Assembly: GCA_015522385.1 (NCBI GenBank)
Contig: WAMJ01000236.1
Coordinates: forward strand, 1 to 44,101
Direction: 5' to 3'
Length of the DNA: 44,101 nt
Origin: Candidatus Heimdallarchaeota archaeon
GTDB taxonomy: Archaea; Asgardarchaeota; Heimdallarchaeia; Heimdallarchaeales; Kariarchaeaceae
The notes under the pieces are model-generated. The model ran no database searches. It worked only from the letters and a program-made list of their open reading frames with translations, and was not told the origin of the DNA. The position numbers and the translations under genes were made by a program. Shown here piece after piece: positions 23,201 to 31,065 of the stretch; positions within the stretch are counted from its first letter, which is position 1; each line of letters begins with the position of its first letter.

Positions 23201-25963
23201 ATGGTGAAAATCATTAAAGCAATGCAATATTTCATTATCCTTCTTCTGCTGTTTTCAACCTCAGGGATGACTGCTTCAGTCGAAGGAAACACAAATTCTA
23301 ACTCTGACAATTCGTTAGCTCCTGCTCTTGAGGAATCTAACCGATTTGCTGACACACACACGATTCAGCCTTTGACAAGTACTAATGAGGTCACTCCTAA
23401 AGCTAATAGTGTAAAGAAATCGACAAGCGTAAAGTTATCAGGAATCTCCGATCCGGAAGTACTGGAAGTCCATATTTACAATGCTTCAACAAGCGAAGAG
23501 ATAAGTTATGCCTATCCAGGAAATCAAGTAACGATATCGGTTCTAGCAAAGGGTCCATTTAACGGTGTAGACCTCAAAGTCGAGTTAAAAAGAAATATAG
23601 TGCTGGGAACAGATACTGTTCTTGACTCGACTCCTTTTACTGGCATCACTCTAGCTGATACCGAGACTGCTTGGTTCAATTCGACTACATTCACACTTGA
23701 CAGTGGTCTCAGTTCATTTGGTAGAAATTCGGGTGATATTAAGGAGTACTACGTACAGTTTATTATGACTACTGGCTTTCCCGATACAGTGTACTATCGG
23801 GGTGGTGAAGACGGAGCAGGATCAGGCTCTTTAACTATGTATGGAGAGATTCTCCTCGACAAGGTCGAATACTACAATATAACTAACAATCAGCGCATAC
23901 CCGTAAAAATAGTTGAGGGCGGTTGGAATCTATCTGTACGAGTCTTCTTCAGGATCATAGGTGGGCCAGTTTGGGATTTTTCTCTATACACGAATTTCAA
24001 GTATGATGTGAAACTTGGAGTTGATGATACTGTAATAGGGGATCAAGCCATTCTTCTCCTTCCTTCTTCTAGCACAGGGGTTTTTATTCCTGATCAGTAT
24101 TACTACGACCCTATTGATACCAACGGATTTAACGCGTATCTGTATCTTCCTACTAATAGAACCTATGGCAGTGGTGTCGGAAATACCCGAAGTATTTATG
24201 CGACTCTTCAGATAGGGGATGTCTCCGGGAGTAATTTAGTCGATAAAGGCTATTCAGTTGACAGATCAACTGGTGAGATCTATATCAAAACGAATATTAT
24301 TGAGTTTGCTCCGACAGTTGAATTTATCTCCCCAACAAGTGGTGATCTGGTCTCTAATAATTCGGTGAGTATTCTTGTCGATATTGAGGATATTAACTCC
24401 AACTACCTAATTTCATCTATTGTATTGAATGGATCTGATGTTCTTTCCGATTATAATCCATCAACTGGACTACTCAATACATCCTATGATTTGTCTGGCT
24501 TTCAGGCAGATACAATTGTCAGATTAGAGTTAAGTGCAACTGATAACACGGGGTTGACTGGTAGTGGCATTCTAATTTTACAGGTAAATGTCCCAAATAA
24601 TCTCTTCATCAAAGGATACAAGTACACACAAGATATTATCCAACAGAATCTTCTTGATGTTAAACAATCGATGTCAACGAGTTTCTCCTACACTCCGAAT
24701 AACGTGAATCTCACTGTAGCTATTGAACCTAGATTGACGATTGGGGTAAATATTTACTCGGAGGAGATACTCTCCTTCCTCTTCCCAGAATACGTGGAAA
24801 GTGGAACATCGGCATTGGTATACTCCATTGCTTCCGCCCCCTCACTGAATATGTACTTGAATATCTCTCTTGATCTAGGGTATTCGTTTAAATTCGATGA
24901 GTATTCGTTCTCTGGTTCCCAGAACCTGTACTTTGAGGAATTCCTTCAGCAGTTCTATCTACCAATGGGTGTCTCTACATTTACTCTCTCTGACATTATT
25001 GGTGAGAGGTATATAGGACCACTGACCAATATTGAATTAAAGCTCTCTCAATTCCTACCACAGGTGGCTTGGTTGGGTGATATATCCCTCAATCTTGATA
25101 TAGTAGATATGTTTAGGCAGATTATATCGGTAGAGGGTGACGTCAGCACCACAAATAGTCAATCTGATATATCTGGGATGAGTTGGACCAACTCCGAAAT
25201 GAAGGTGATCCCACTGAATATAGATCTCACCGATGCGACCTCTGCTGAATTAACTTTGGAAAATATGAGGTACACGTATTACCTTGATTTTCAAGTTGAT
25301 TTTGTTCTTACACTCTCTGGTAGAATCCTATTCTTTGACCTTGGAACAATCAATCTAAATTCTTGGCTTGCAAATAATTTAGGGATTATCATACCCAGAA
25401 TTAAAATTGTACTTCTTGATATCGCCTATCTTCTGGGATCAGCATCGCCAATATCCATTCCGATTAATCCGCATCGCAGTGAGGTACAATTCCTTGGAAT
25501 TAATAGATCCTCTACCGAACAGACAATTACTTTCGGCTATATGTCCGACTTAGGTGGAATTGCAGGCGCAAGTGCTAGTGTGGACTTCCTTTCTAGTAGT
25601 TACTCTATAGTGGATCTGGGGAGTGGGATTTACGAGGTCACACTTCCATTGAACTTTGAAAATGCAACAGTTACTATTTCTATTTCTAAAGCTGCATTTG
25701 AGTCCCAGACCATGGAGTTCTTCATTAAATCTTCTGATCAAGCAATTGTGACAAGTACTGAAACTATCACTGAAACCACTACGGACGTGTCTTCCCAAGT
25801 AGTTACTGAAACGAGTACTGAGACAACTACTTCTGAAGTTCTTGCAGACTCTACGACAGTAACTGAGACGATAACCTCTTCCGCATCATTCCTTCCGTTC
25901 TTCGCTATTTTCAGTATTATTCTGTCCGGACTGTTTTTGAGACAAAAGCGACGACTCACTTAA
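23201..25963 (+). CDS. Large secreted protein with Thr-rich stalk and C-terminal membrane anchor
   Basis: The 920-residue product has an N-terminal signal peptide (about residues 1-26: KAMQYFIILLLLFSTSGMTAS). The long beta-rich body includes an Ig-like segment near 375-465 (APTVEFISPTSGDLVSNNSVSILVDIED). A low-complexity stalk of Thr, Ser, Glu and Val follows (about 848-890), then one membrane helix (FLPFFAIFSIILSGLFL) and a basic tail RQKRRLT. This is the usual architecture of archaeal surface proteins, with the body outside. The gene is visibly more A+T-rich than its neighbours, which may mean different origin. The start is uncertain: the ATG at 23201 lacks a Shine-Dalgarno, and an ATG at 23222 also keeps a good signal peptide. 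Confidence 0.8.
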   Translation: MVKIIKAMQYFIILLLLFSTSGMTASVEGNTNSNSDNSLAPALEESNRFADTHTIQPLTSTNEVTPKANSVKKSTSVKLSGISDPEVLEVHIYNASTSEEISYAYPGNQVTISVLAKGPFNGVDLKVELKRNIVLGTDTVLDSTPFTGITLADTETAWFNSTTFTLDSGLSSFGRNSGDIKEYYVQFIMTTGFPDTVYYRGGEDGAGSGSLTMYGEILLDKVEYYNITNNQRIPVKIVEGGWNLSVRVFFRIIGGPVWDFSLYTNFKYDVKLGVDDTVIGDQAILLLPSSSTGVFIPDQYYYDPIDTNGFNAYLYLPTNRTYGSGVGNTRSIYATLQIGDVSGSNLVDKGYSVDRSTGEIYIKTNIIEFAPTVEFISPTSGDLVSNNSVSILVDIEDINSNYLISSIVLNGSDVLSDYNPSTGLLNTSYDLSGFQADTIVRLELSATDNTGLTGSGILILQVNVPNNLFIKGYKYTQDIIQQNLLDVKQSMSTSFSYTPNNVNLTVAIEPRLTIGVNIYSEEILSFLFPEYVESGTSALVYSIASAPSLNMYLNISLDLGYSFKFDEYSFSGSQNLYFEEFLQQFYLPMGVSTFTLSDIIGERYIGPLTNIELKLSQFLPQVAWLGDISLNLDIVDMFRQIISVEGDVSTTNSQSDISGMSWTNSEMKVIPLNIDLTDATSAELTLENMRYTYYLDFQVDFVLTLSGRILFFDLGTINLNSWLANNLGIIIPRIKIVLLDIAYLLGSASPISIPINPHRSEVQFLGINRSSTEQTITFGYMSDLGGIAGASASVDFLSSSYSIVDLGSGIYEVTLPLNFENATVTISISKAAFESQTMEFFIKSSDQAIVTSTETITETTTDVSSQVVTETSTETTTSEVLADSTTVTETITSSASFLPFFAIFSIILSGLFLRQKRRLT

Positions 25964-26044
25964 CTTATAGAATCTTTCTTCTACTTATTTTATAAACACT
26001 AAATCCAGAGTGACATTCAATTACAATATGGTAGTTGAAACCTC

Positions 26045-28042
26045 CTATGCTTCTTCCACCTCAAGGGGGAAGAGGTCGAGCTCTGTGCCAAAAAGGTGGT
26101 GCCTGAACCACTGGTAGTTCTGCGTGATTACCGCAAGGTTCTCCTTAGGTTTCCCGATCCCATGTGGCATTCCGGGATAGACAAAGAGGTGAGTCTCTAC
26201 ACCTTTGATCTTCAGGGCTCTGTAGAGCTCGGTGGCGTTGGTGAGAGGCACCCTTTGGTCATTCTGACCGATCTGGATGAGGGTGGGGGTCTTTGCCCTG
26301 TCTATGGCGGACATCGGAGAGGTCTTTCTATATCTCTCTCGATCTGTAATAGGGTCAGTGGATAGGTAGTCCTCCGTGAAGTTCCTGATGTCAGTCGTCA
26401 CCCAGTAGGAATACCAGTCGCTGATTCCTGCTCCCACACTTACTGCTTTGAATCTATCCGAGTGTGTCGCTGCCATAGCAGATATGTATCCTCCCTGTGA
26501 CCAACCCATGGCGAATACACGTTCCCTGTCCACTCTGTCTCCCAAGTGATCGATACATGATTCGATATCCCATAGGTCTCCGACACCAAGGTTGTTGACA
26601 TTGAGCTCTAGGAACTCCTGTCCCCTGCCGATACTCCCCCTGTAATTTGGTTCGACGATGATCACGCCCTCTCTCGACAACTGCAATGCGGGGTAGTACC
26701 TCAGGTGGCTCGGCATCACCGCCGATTCCACAGAAATCCACGCTGGTCCCCCATGTATGACGAATGCCAAGGGATATGATCGTGTCTCATCGTAGTTTGG
26801 AGGATATCGGACGACACCTTGTATCTCGACACCGTCCCTGCTCTTCCATCTCATCGTCTCGACCTTTCCAACCTCGAGGTTGGTTGCTTCAATGAGCTCT
26901 TGTCTCTCACCGACCTTGTACATGATCCCCGGAGGGCGATCAGGGGCAAAGACCGAAGTAGCAAAGTCCCCTTTGAGATTACCTCGGGGGATCAGACCAC
27001 TCCATCCATCGTCTAGACGTATATCCTTCATCTCCTTACTTTCGTGATAGAGAATAGCTGCTTTTGCTCTTGTGTCCTCGAAGAAGGAGACTACAATCCC
27101 CTCATTGATCCAGTAATGACTCATAATTGTCTGATCTAGCTCTCCTGTCAGCATGTCAAAATCCGTTCCACCATTGAGAAGGTCATCTAATGTAATCCTC
27201 CACAGGTCTCCCTGTGTATAGAAGCGGTTATCACGTTTCTTGTGGTGTATAATGACAGTCTTCTCATCAGGTGAGAGGGAGAGTAGACTGGCTCCGTGGG
27301 GAAGTTTCACCTCTGTGATCTTGTGATCCTTTAGGGTGATGACTAAGTTCTTCCTATTTCGTGCGTAGATTAGATCGGGTTTGGGACTACCTGATATGAG
27401 AAGGTATTGCTTCCCGAGGAAGAGGTTAGTGATGTGGAGGGGTTTATCGAAATCTTCTAGCAGATTCGTCCAAGGGGATTCTGCATCCTTGTCCTCAACC
27501 AACAGTTTCCCATCGATGAACTCCTCCATCTCCGTGAGATCGAAATATAGAATCTTGTTCCCTATGGTATCCTCCTCAACGTTAACAAATTTTCCAAATA
27601 TTTCTTCCCTCTGCCTCTTTCCGAATTTCTCCTTGTCCTCTACCTGAACCACCACCTTCTCATCTGAACATGCAAATCTCAGTATACCTTCCTTTTCCTC
27701 AGTGAGTTGAAGTGGATGGCCGACAAGGTCTTTCAACAACCAAACCTGATTCTTTCCCTTGCTGTCTTCTGCACTGTAGATCACACTATTACCTATCCAT
27801 TCAAAGTGTGTTACAGATTTACCCCTTGTTAGTTGATAGCTTTCACCCCTAGCTATGTCGTGAACAAAGAGGTCGTTATCATATCTGTCTTCCTTCCAGT
27901 TTGCCCTTATTCTGATATAGACAACCTTGTCTCCTGCTTCATTAATTGAAGGAGATAAGTTGGAACCCATTGTGTAGTACCAAGGTTTGGATATGTTCTG
28001 TTTGAGCTCATCGATAATATCCATAGGGCTTTGCTCTGCCAT
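26045..28042 (-). CDS. S9-family prolyl oligopeptidase / acylaminoacyl-peptidase-like serine peptidase
   Basis: The 665-residue protein has an N-terminal beta-propeller (about residues 25-380) and a C-terminal alpha/beta hydrolase domain. The triad is Ser515 in MGWSQGGY, Asp595 in IGQNDQRVP and His627 in GMPHGI. The oxyanion phrase FVIHGGPAWIS and the segment VEPNYRGSIGRGQEF are diagnostic of S9 peptidases of the DAP2/acylaminoacyl peptidase group. There is no signal peptide, so it probably trims short peptides in the cytoplasm. It fits with the M20 and DUF885 enzymes in the window. It converges with the surface protein gene across an 81-nt gap rich in T runs. Confidence 0.95.
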   Translation of the reverse strand: MAEQSPMDIIDELKQNISKPWYYTMGSNLSPSINEAGDKVVYIRIRANWKEDRYDNDLFVHDIARGESYQLTRGKSVTHFEWIGNSVIYSAEDSKGKNQVWLLKDLVGHPLQLTEEKEGILRFACSDEKVVVQVEDKEKFGKRQREEIFGKFVNVEEDTIGNKILYFDLTEMEEFIDGKLLVEDKDAESPWTNLLEDFDKPLHITNLFLGKQYLLISGSPKPDLIYARNRKNLVITLKDHKITEVKLPHGASLLSLSPDEKTVIIHHKKRDNRFYTQGDLWRITLDDLLNGGTDFDMLTGELDQTIMSHYWINEGIVVSFFEDTRAKAAILYHESKEMKDIRLDDGWSGLIPRGNLKGDFATSVFAPDRPPGIMYKVGERQELIEATNLEVGKVETMRWKSRDGVEIQGVVRYPPNYDETRSYPLAFVIHGGPAWISVESAVMPSHLRYYPALQLSREGVIIVEPNYRGSIGRGQEFLELNVNNLGVGDLWDIESCIDHLGDRVDRERVFAMGWSQGGYISAMAATHSDRFKAVSVGAGISDWYSYWVTTDIRNFTEDYLSTDPITDRERYRKTSPMSAIDRAKTPTLIQIGQNDQRVPLTNATELYRALKIKGVETHLFVYPGMPHGIGKPKENLAVITQNYQWFRHHLFGTELDLFPLEVEEA

Positions 28043-28121
28043 GATTATATGAATATGTTCTAATCCCTAGCTCATTTTCAACATACCTAACTTTTATTTA
28101 TGTATACACTACTAAAATTTC

Positions 28122-28700
28122 ATGAAAAGACTGACCTTAGCCTCAGCCTTCTTCCTCGGGATACTCTTTTTTTCCAGTATCCCACCAACATCTGCTGCAC
28201 TGACCGCAGATTTTGAATTTCAACTCACAACTGGTGAGATTGTTAACATCGCAGATTACAAGGGCAAACCTGTCCTGATTGAGTGGGCAGCCACATGGTG
28301 TTCGACCTGTAAGAAGAACCAAGAGAACCTCAACCTGATCTACGATACCTACAAGGACAATATTACCTTCATCTCGATCTCGTACGGTGGATCGCGTGAT
28401 ACTCTCGAAGACGTCAAGAATATGAAATCAAGCCGTGGATATGATTGGGACTTTGGCCTTGACATCAATGACTACGCAAGTGAGGTCAAGACTGCTAATG
28501 GATACAACTGGCTACTCTCTGCAGACCTCACGGTTCTAAAGACATGGAACTCGACAATTGTATCTGCAAAAGCTTTCGCAGATGCATTCGATGAGTACCT
28601 TGGTATTGCCAACGTTGGAGTCACAAACGAGGATGTGGTGAGTTCACCACTGTTCCTCACGGCTTTACTGATCCTTCCCCTACTACGACGGAGGAAGTAG
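28122..28700 (+). CDS. Membrane-anchored extracytoplasmic thioredoxin (TlpA/ResA-like)
   Basis: The 192-residue protein has a signal peptide (residues 1-25), a thioredoxin fold with the redox pair Cys60-Ser-Thr-Cys63 in EWAATWCSTCKKNQE, and a C-terminal hydrophobic helix ending in LLRRRK. The active site therefore faces outward and is held at the membrane. The family reduces disulfides in exported proteins or apocytochromes. The next gene, one base downstream, encodes a CcdA-like membrane protein that would supply electrons. The start is an ATG with a TATTTAT box about 25-31 nt upstream. The anchor with an RRRK tail resembles those of the large surface proteins nearby. Confidence 0.92.
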   Translation: MKRLTLASAFFLGILFFSSIPPTSAALTADFEFQLTTGEIVNIADYKGKPVLIEWAATWCSTCKKNQENLNLIYDTYKDNITFISISYGGSRDTLEDVKNMKSSRGYDWDFGLDINDYASEVKTANGYNWLLSADLTVLKTWNSTIVSAKAFADAFDEYLGIANVGVTNEDVVSSPLFLTALLILPLLRRRK

Positions 28701-28701
28701 G

Positions 28702-29439
28702 TTGCTTACTGTTACTCTGGCTCTGACGCTCTTCCTCCTAGGGTTGATTGCCAGCTTCCAACCATGCTTATTCCCCATACTTCCGACATTTGTGGCTCAC
28801 CTGATTAGCGAGGAAACTGATGACATGGGACAGGTTTCTGAAGAGGTTCAAGTTAATGAGGCGAGAAAGCTTAATGGATTCATAGCTAGTCTTCTCGTCA
28901 CACTTGGGATCATGAGTGTCTTCACCACGCTTTCTCTGCTGTCCAGTAACGTTCTTCTATATTTCTCGAATAGATATCTTTTCTTCAGATCCACACAGGG
29001 CATTATCCTCATCATATTCTCTGTGCTGATGATCATGGGTTCCACCCTTCATCTGACGTTATTTGATAGGATGAGTACTGTAGCCAATAATGCCATAGAT
29101 CGGATCGAGAATCCATATGTCACCAGCTTGGTTATCGGTCTTTTGTTTACCTTGCTTGCGGCTCCATGCGCATTCGTGATCTTTGGGACTGCCTTTACCC
29201 TCATAGCTGGCACAACCACTGCAGAGTCTGTCATGCTAATGGGCATCTTCTCACTCGGAGCTGGTACTCCATTCTTTATTCTGAGTGGGATTCTTCCCTC
29301 AATTAAGGACAAGGTCATAAAGAACAGACAGAGCATCCAAAGAAAGTTCACTGTTCTGTCCGGCGTCCTTATTTTCATTGTCGGTGTCTATCTTACACTT
29401 GATGGCTTCAAGATGCTGCCCTCCTACCTCACAAAGTGA
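28702..29439 (+). CDS. CcdA/DsbD-like thiol-disulfide electron carrier, membrane protein
   Basis: The 245-residue protein has six membrane segments, the size of CcdA. Redox cysteines are Cys22 in SFQPCLFPILP and Cys156 in LAAPCAFVIFG, in the two symmetry-related helices. It moves electrons from cytoplasmic thioredoxin across the membrane to the TlpA-like partner encoded just before it. The start codon is TTG at 28702, one base after the previous stop, with a GGAGG ribosome-binding site at 28690-28694. This shows that internal operon genes here use Shine-Dalgarno initiation while first genes look leaderless. A 45-residue hydrophilic loop follows the first helix. Confidence 0.9.
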   Translation: MLTVTLALTLFLLGLIASFQPCLFPILPTFVAHLISEETDDMGQVSEEVQVNEARKLNGFIASLLVTLGIMSVFTTLSLLSSNVLLYFSNRYLFFRSTQGIILIIFSVLMIMGSTLHLTLFDRMSTVANNAIDRIENPYVTSLVIGLLFTLLAAPCAFVIFGTAFTLIAGTTTAESVMLMGIFSLGAGTPFFILSGILPSIKDKVIKNRQSIQRKFTVLSGVLIFIVGVYLTLDGFKMLPSYLTK

Positions 29440-29555
29440 ATAGAACAGTGGATGACGATACTGTAGTTGAATTTTGAACATATTGCAGAAAAAATTAACA
29501 TTTCGTGAACCATTTTCGAAAAAGCTTCATATTTACCTGCTATATACGTGAGCCA

Positions 29556-30266
29556 ATGACTACAAAGGTAAAGTGGTTGGGGCATGCATGTGTGCTCCTC
29601 GAACACGAAGGAAAGACGGTGATCATAGATCCATGGATAGAGAACCCAAAATTTCCAGGGGATGAGCACAAGCCTGAAAAGATCGACCTGATGCTGATTA
29701 CCCATGGTCACAATGACCACTTCGGTAATGCGATCGAACTTGCTAAACAGCACAAACCGACAATTGCAGTGATACACGAGATGAGTGTATTCCTCAACTC
29801 GCAGCTTGGTAATGACTTTGGAGGAACTGTAGTAGGCATGAATTTTGGTGGAACCTACGACTTCAACGGAATAAAAGTGACCATGGTGCCTTCTTCCCAC
29901 TCTGGAGGATACCACGATGGGACTACCATGCACTATCTCGGAAGCCCGGGAGGATATGTCGTGAGCTTCCCTGATGGTAACAGCTTCTACCACTGTGGTG
30001 ACACGGGTGTAACCAAGGAGATGAAGATCACCAAGGATTTATTCTCACCCAGGATCGGTCTTCTGGCAATAGGTGGACACTACACTATGGATCCTAGAGG
30101 TGCAGCGTATGCAGCGAAGATGATGGGACTGAGCTCTGTTATCCCCATTCACTGGGGCACCTTTGTTCCACCGCTCAATGGAACCCCTGAAGAGCTACGC
30201 AAGGAGCTCGAGGGATCAGGAATCGAGGTCAAGGAGCTGAGTCCCGGGGGCTCGCTCGAATTCTGA
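29556..30266 (+). CDS. UPF0173-family metal-dependent hydrolase (metallo-beta-lactamase fold)
   Basis: The 236-residue protein starts MTTKVKWLGHACVLLEHEGKTVIIDPW, which is the UPF0173 (YtkL-like) N-terminus. The metal site is His50-x-His52-x-Asp54-His55 in LITHGHNDHFGNA, with further ligands in SSHSGG, HCGDTG and PIHWGTF. These enzymes are metallo-hydrolases of unknown substrate. I chose the ATG at 29556 because the fold begins there. A frame 51 nt longer (29505) adds residues with no family similarity. An AT-rich box near 29529-29536 lies 20-27 nt upstream. Confidence 0.93.
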   Translation: MTTKVKWLGHACVLLEHEGKTVIIDPWIENPKFPGDEHKPEKIDLMLITHGHNDHFGNAIELAKQHKPTIAVIHEMSVFLNSQLGNDFGGTVVGMNFGGTYDFNGIKVTMVPSSHSGGYHDGTTMHYLGSPGGYVVSFPDGNSFYHCGDTGVTKEMKITKDLFSPRIGLLAIGGHYTMDPRGAAYAAKMMGLSSVIPIHWGTFVPPLNGTPEELRKELEGSGIEVKELSPGGSLEF

Positions 30267-30366
30267 CTCTGTCAATTTATGGTGGAGTGAGACAGGGATG
30301 CCTCTCTCCAAGTTCTAGTCCTGTGTAACTCAGATTATTTAGATGTACTTCACTATTATATGAGTA

Positions 30367-31017
30367 ATGGACATCGGCGACACATACGGACAGAAACTAG
30401 AATCTGGTCAAGATCTAGACATATTGATTGATCACATTCAGAACGACCCACTTCTCACACAGGGATTTGTGATCCTTGACAGTAACGATCGCAAAATACT
30501 GCTCATTATCACCTCGTTTAAGGAGGGACTTGTTCAGATTAATGGTGTATACCACGATCTATCCATCCTCAAATCTTCACTTCTCGATTTCTCAGGAGAG
30601 GTTAAGATCATCCCATTTAGCAGGTTATTCCTCTCCGCCAAACAAGTACCAGTCCTTGACGTGGTGGTGTATAAAGGGGTTCCTCTGATGATCCTTGACG
30701 GGACGGATGAGGTAAGGATGTCACAAGGAGAGAAGATCAATTTCTTCAACGAGATTCTCCTTCAAGCATCTATTGCTCAGAGACTCAGCACACTGACATA
30801 CGCTGCAGTTGAGATCGTGCTTAACAAAGAGGTCGAGGTGAGAAACATACGCCCCCCTTCCATGCTTCAAATACCCAACGAGTTGCGTCATGAACTTCTG
30901 AGGCGTATCTCTGTCCTGCTCCGTATGACGATCCCCAGTTCAGTTATAGGTGCAATCAAGGCTGGTTTGAAAATTGATGAGTCCTGCTGGTCCGTGCTCG
31001 GAGTTGTCAGAAGATAG
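30367..31017 (+). CDS. Cytoplasmic alpha/beta protein, function unknown
   Basis: The 216-residue protein is soluble and lacks Cys-rich or catalytic motifs I can name. The N-terminal half has alternating strands and helices (FVILDSNDRKILLIITSF, LVQINGVYHDLSILKSSLL, VLDVVVYKGVPLMILDG), and the C-terminal half is mostly helical. It is not clearly related to longin or roadblock folds, though the beta-rich N-terminal half would be compatible with such a domain. The gene ends 48 nt before a TPR protein on the same strand and may work with it. An AT-rich ATTATTTAG about 25-33 nt upstream is the likely promoter. Confidence 0.65.
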   Translation: MDIGDTYGQKLESGQDLDILIDHIQNDPLLTQGFVILDSNDRKILLIITSFKEGLVQINGVYHDLSILKSSLLDFSGEVKIIPFSRLFLSAKQVPVLDVVVYKGVPLMILDGTDEVRMSQGEKINFFNEILLQASIAQRLSTLTYAAVEIVLNKEVEVRNIRPPSMLQIPNELRHELLRRISVLLRMTIPSSVIGAIKAGLKIDESCWSVLGVVRR

Positions 31018-31065
31018 ACCGTATCTTTGACCGAATGAATTATAACTTTATTATTCTACTACATA

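Noticed and set aside
29424..29993. 189-codon open frame on the minus strand opposite the UPF0173 gene
   Set aside because: The plus-strand frame has full family motifs (HGHNDH and others). The minus frame has no recognisable domain and is the expected shadow of a real gene.
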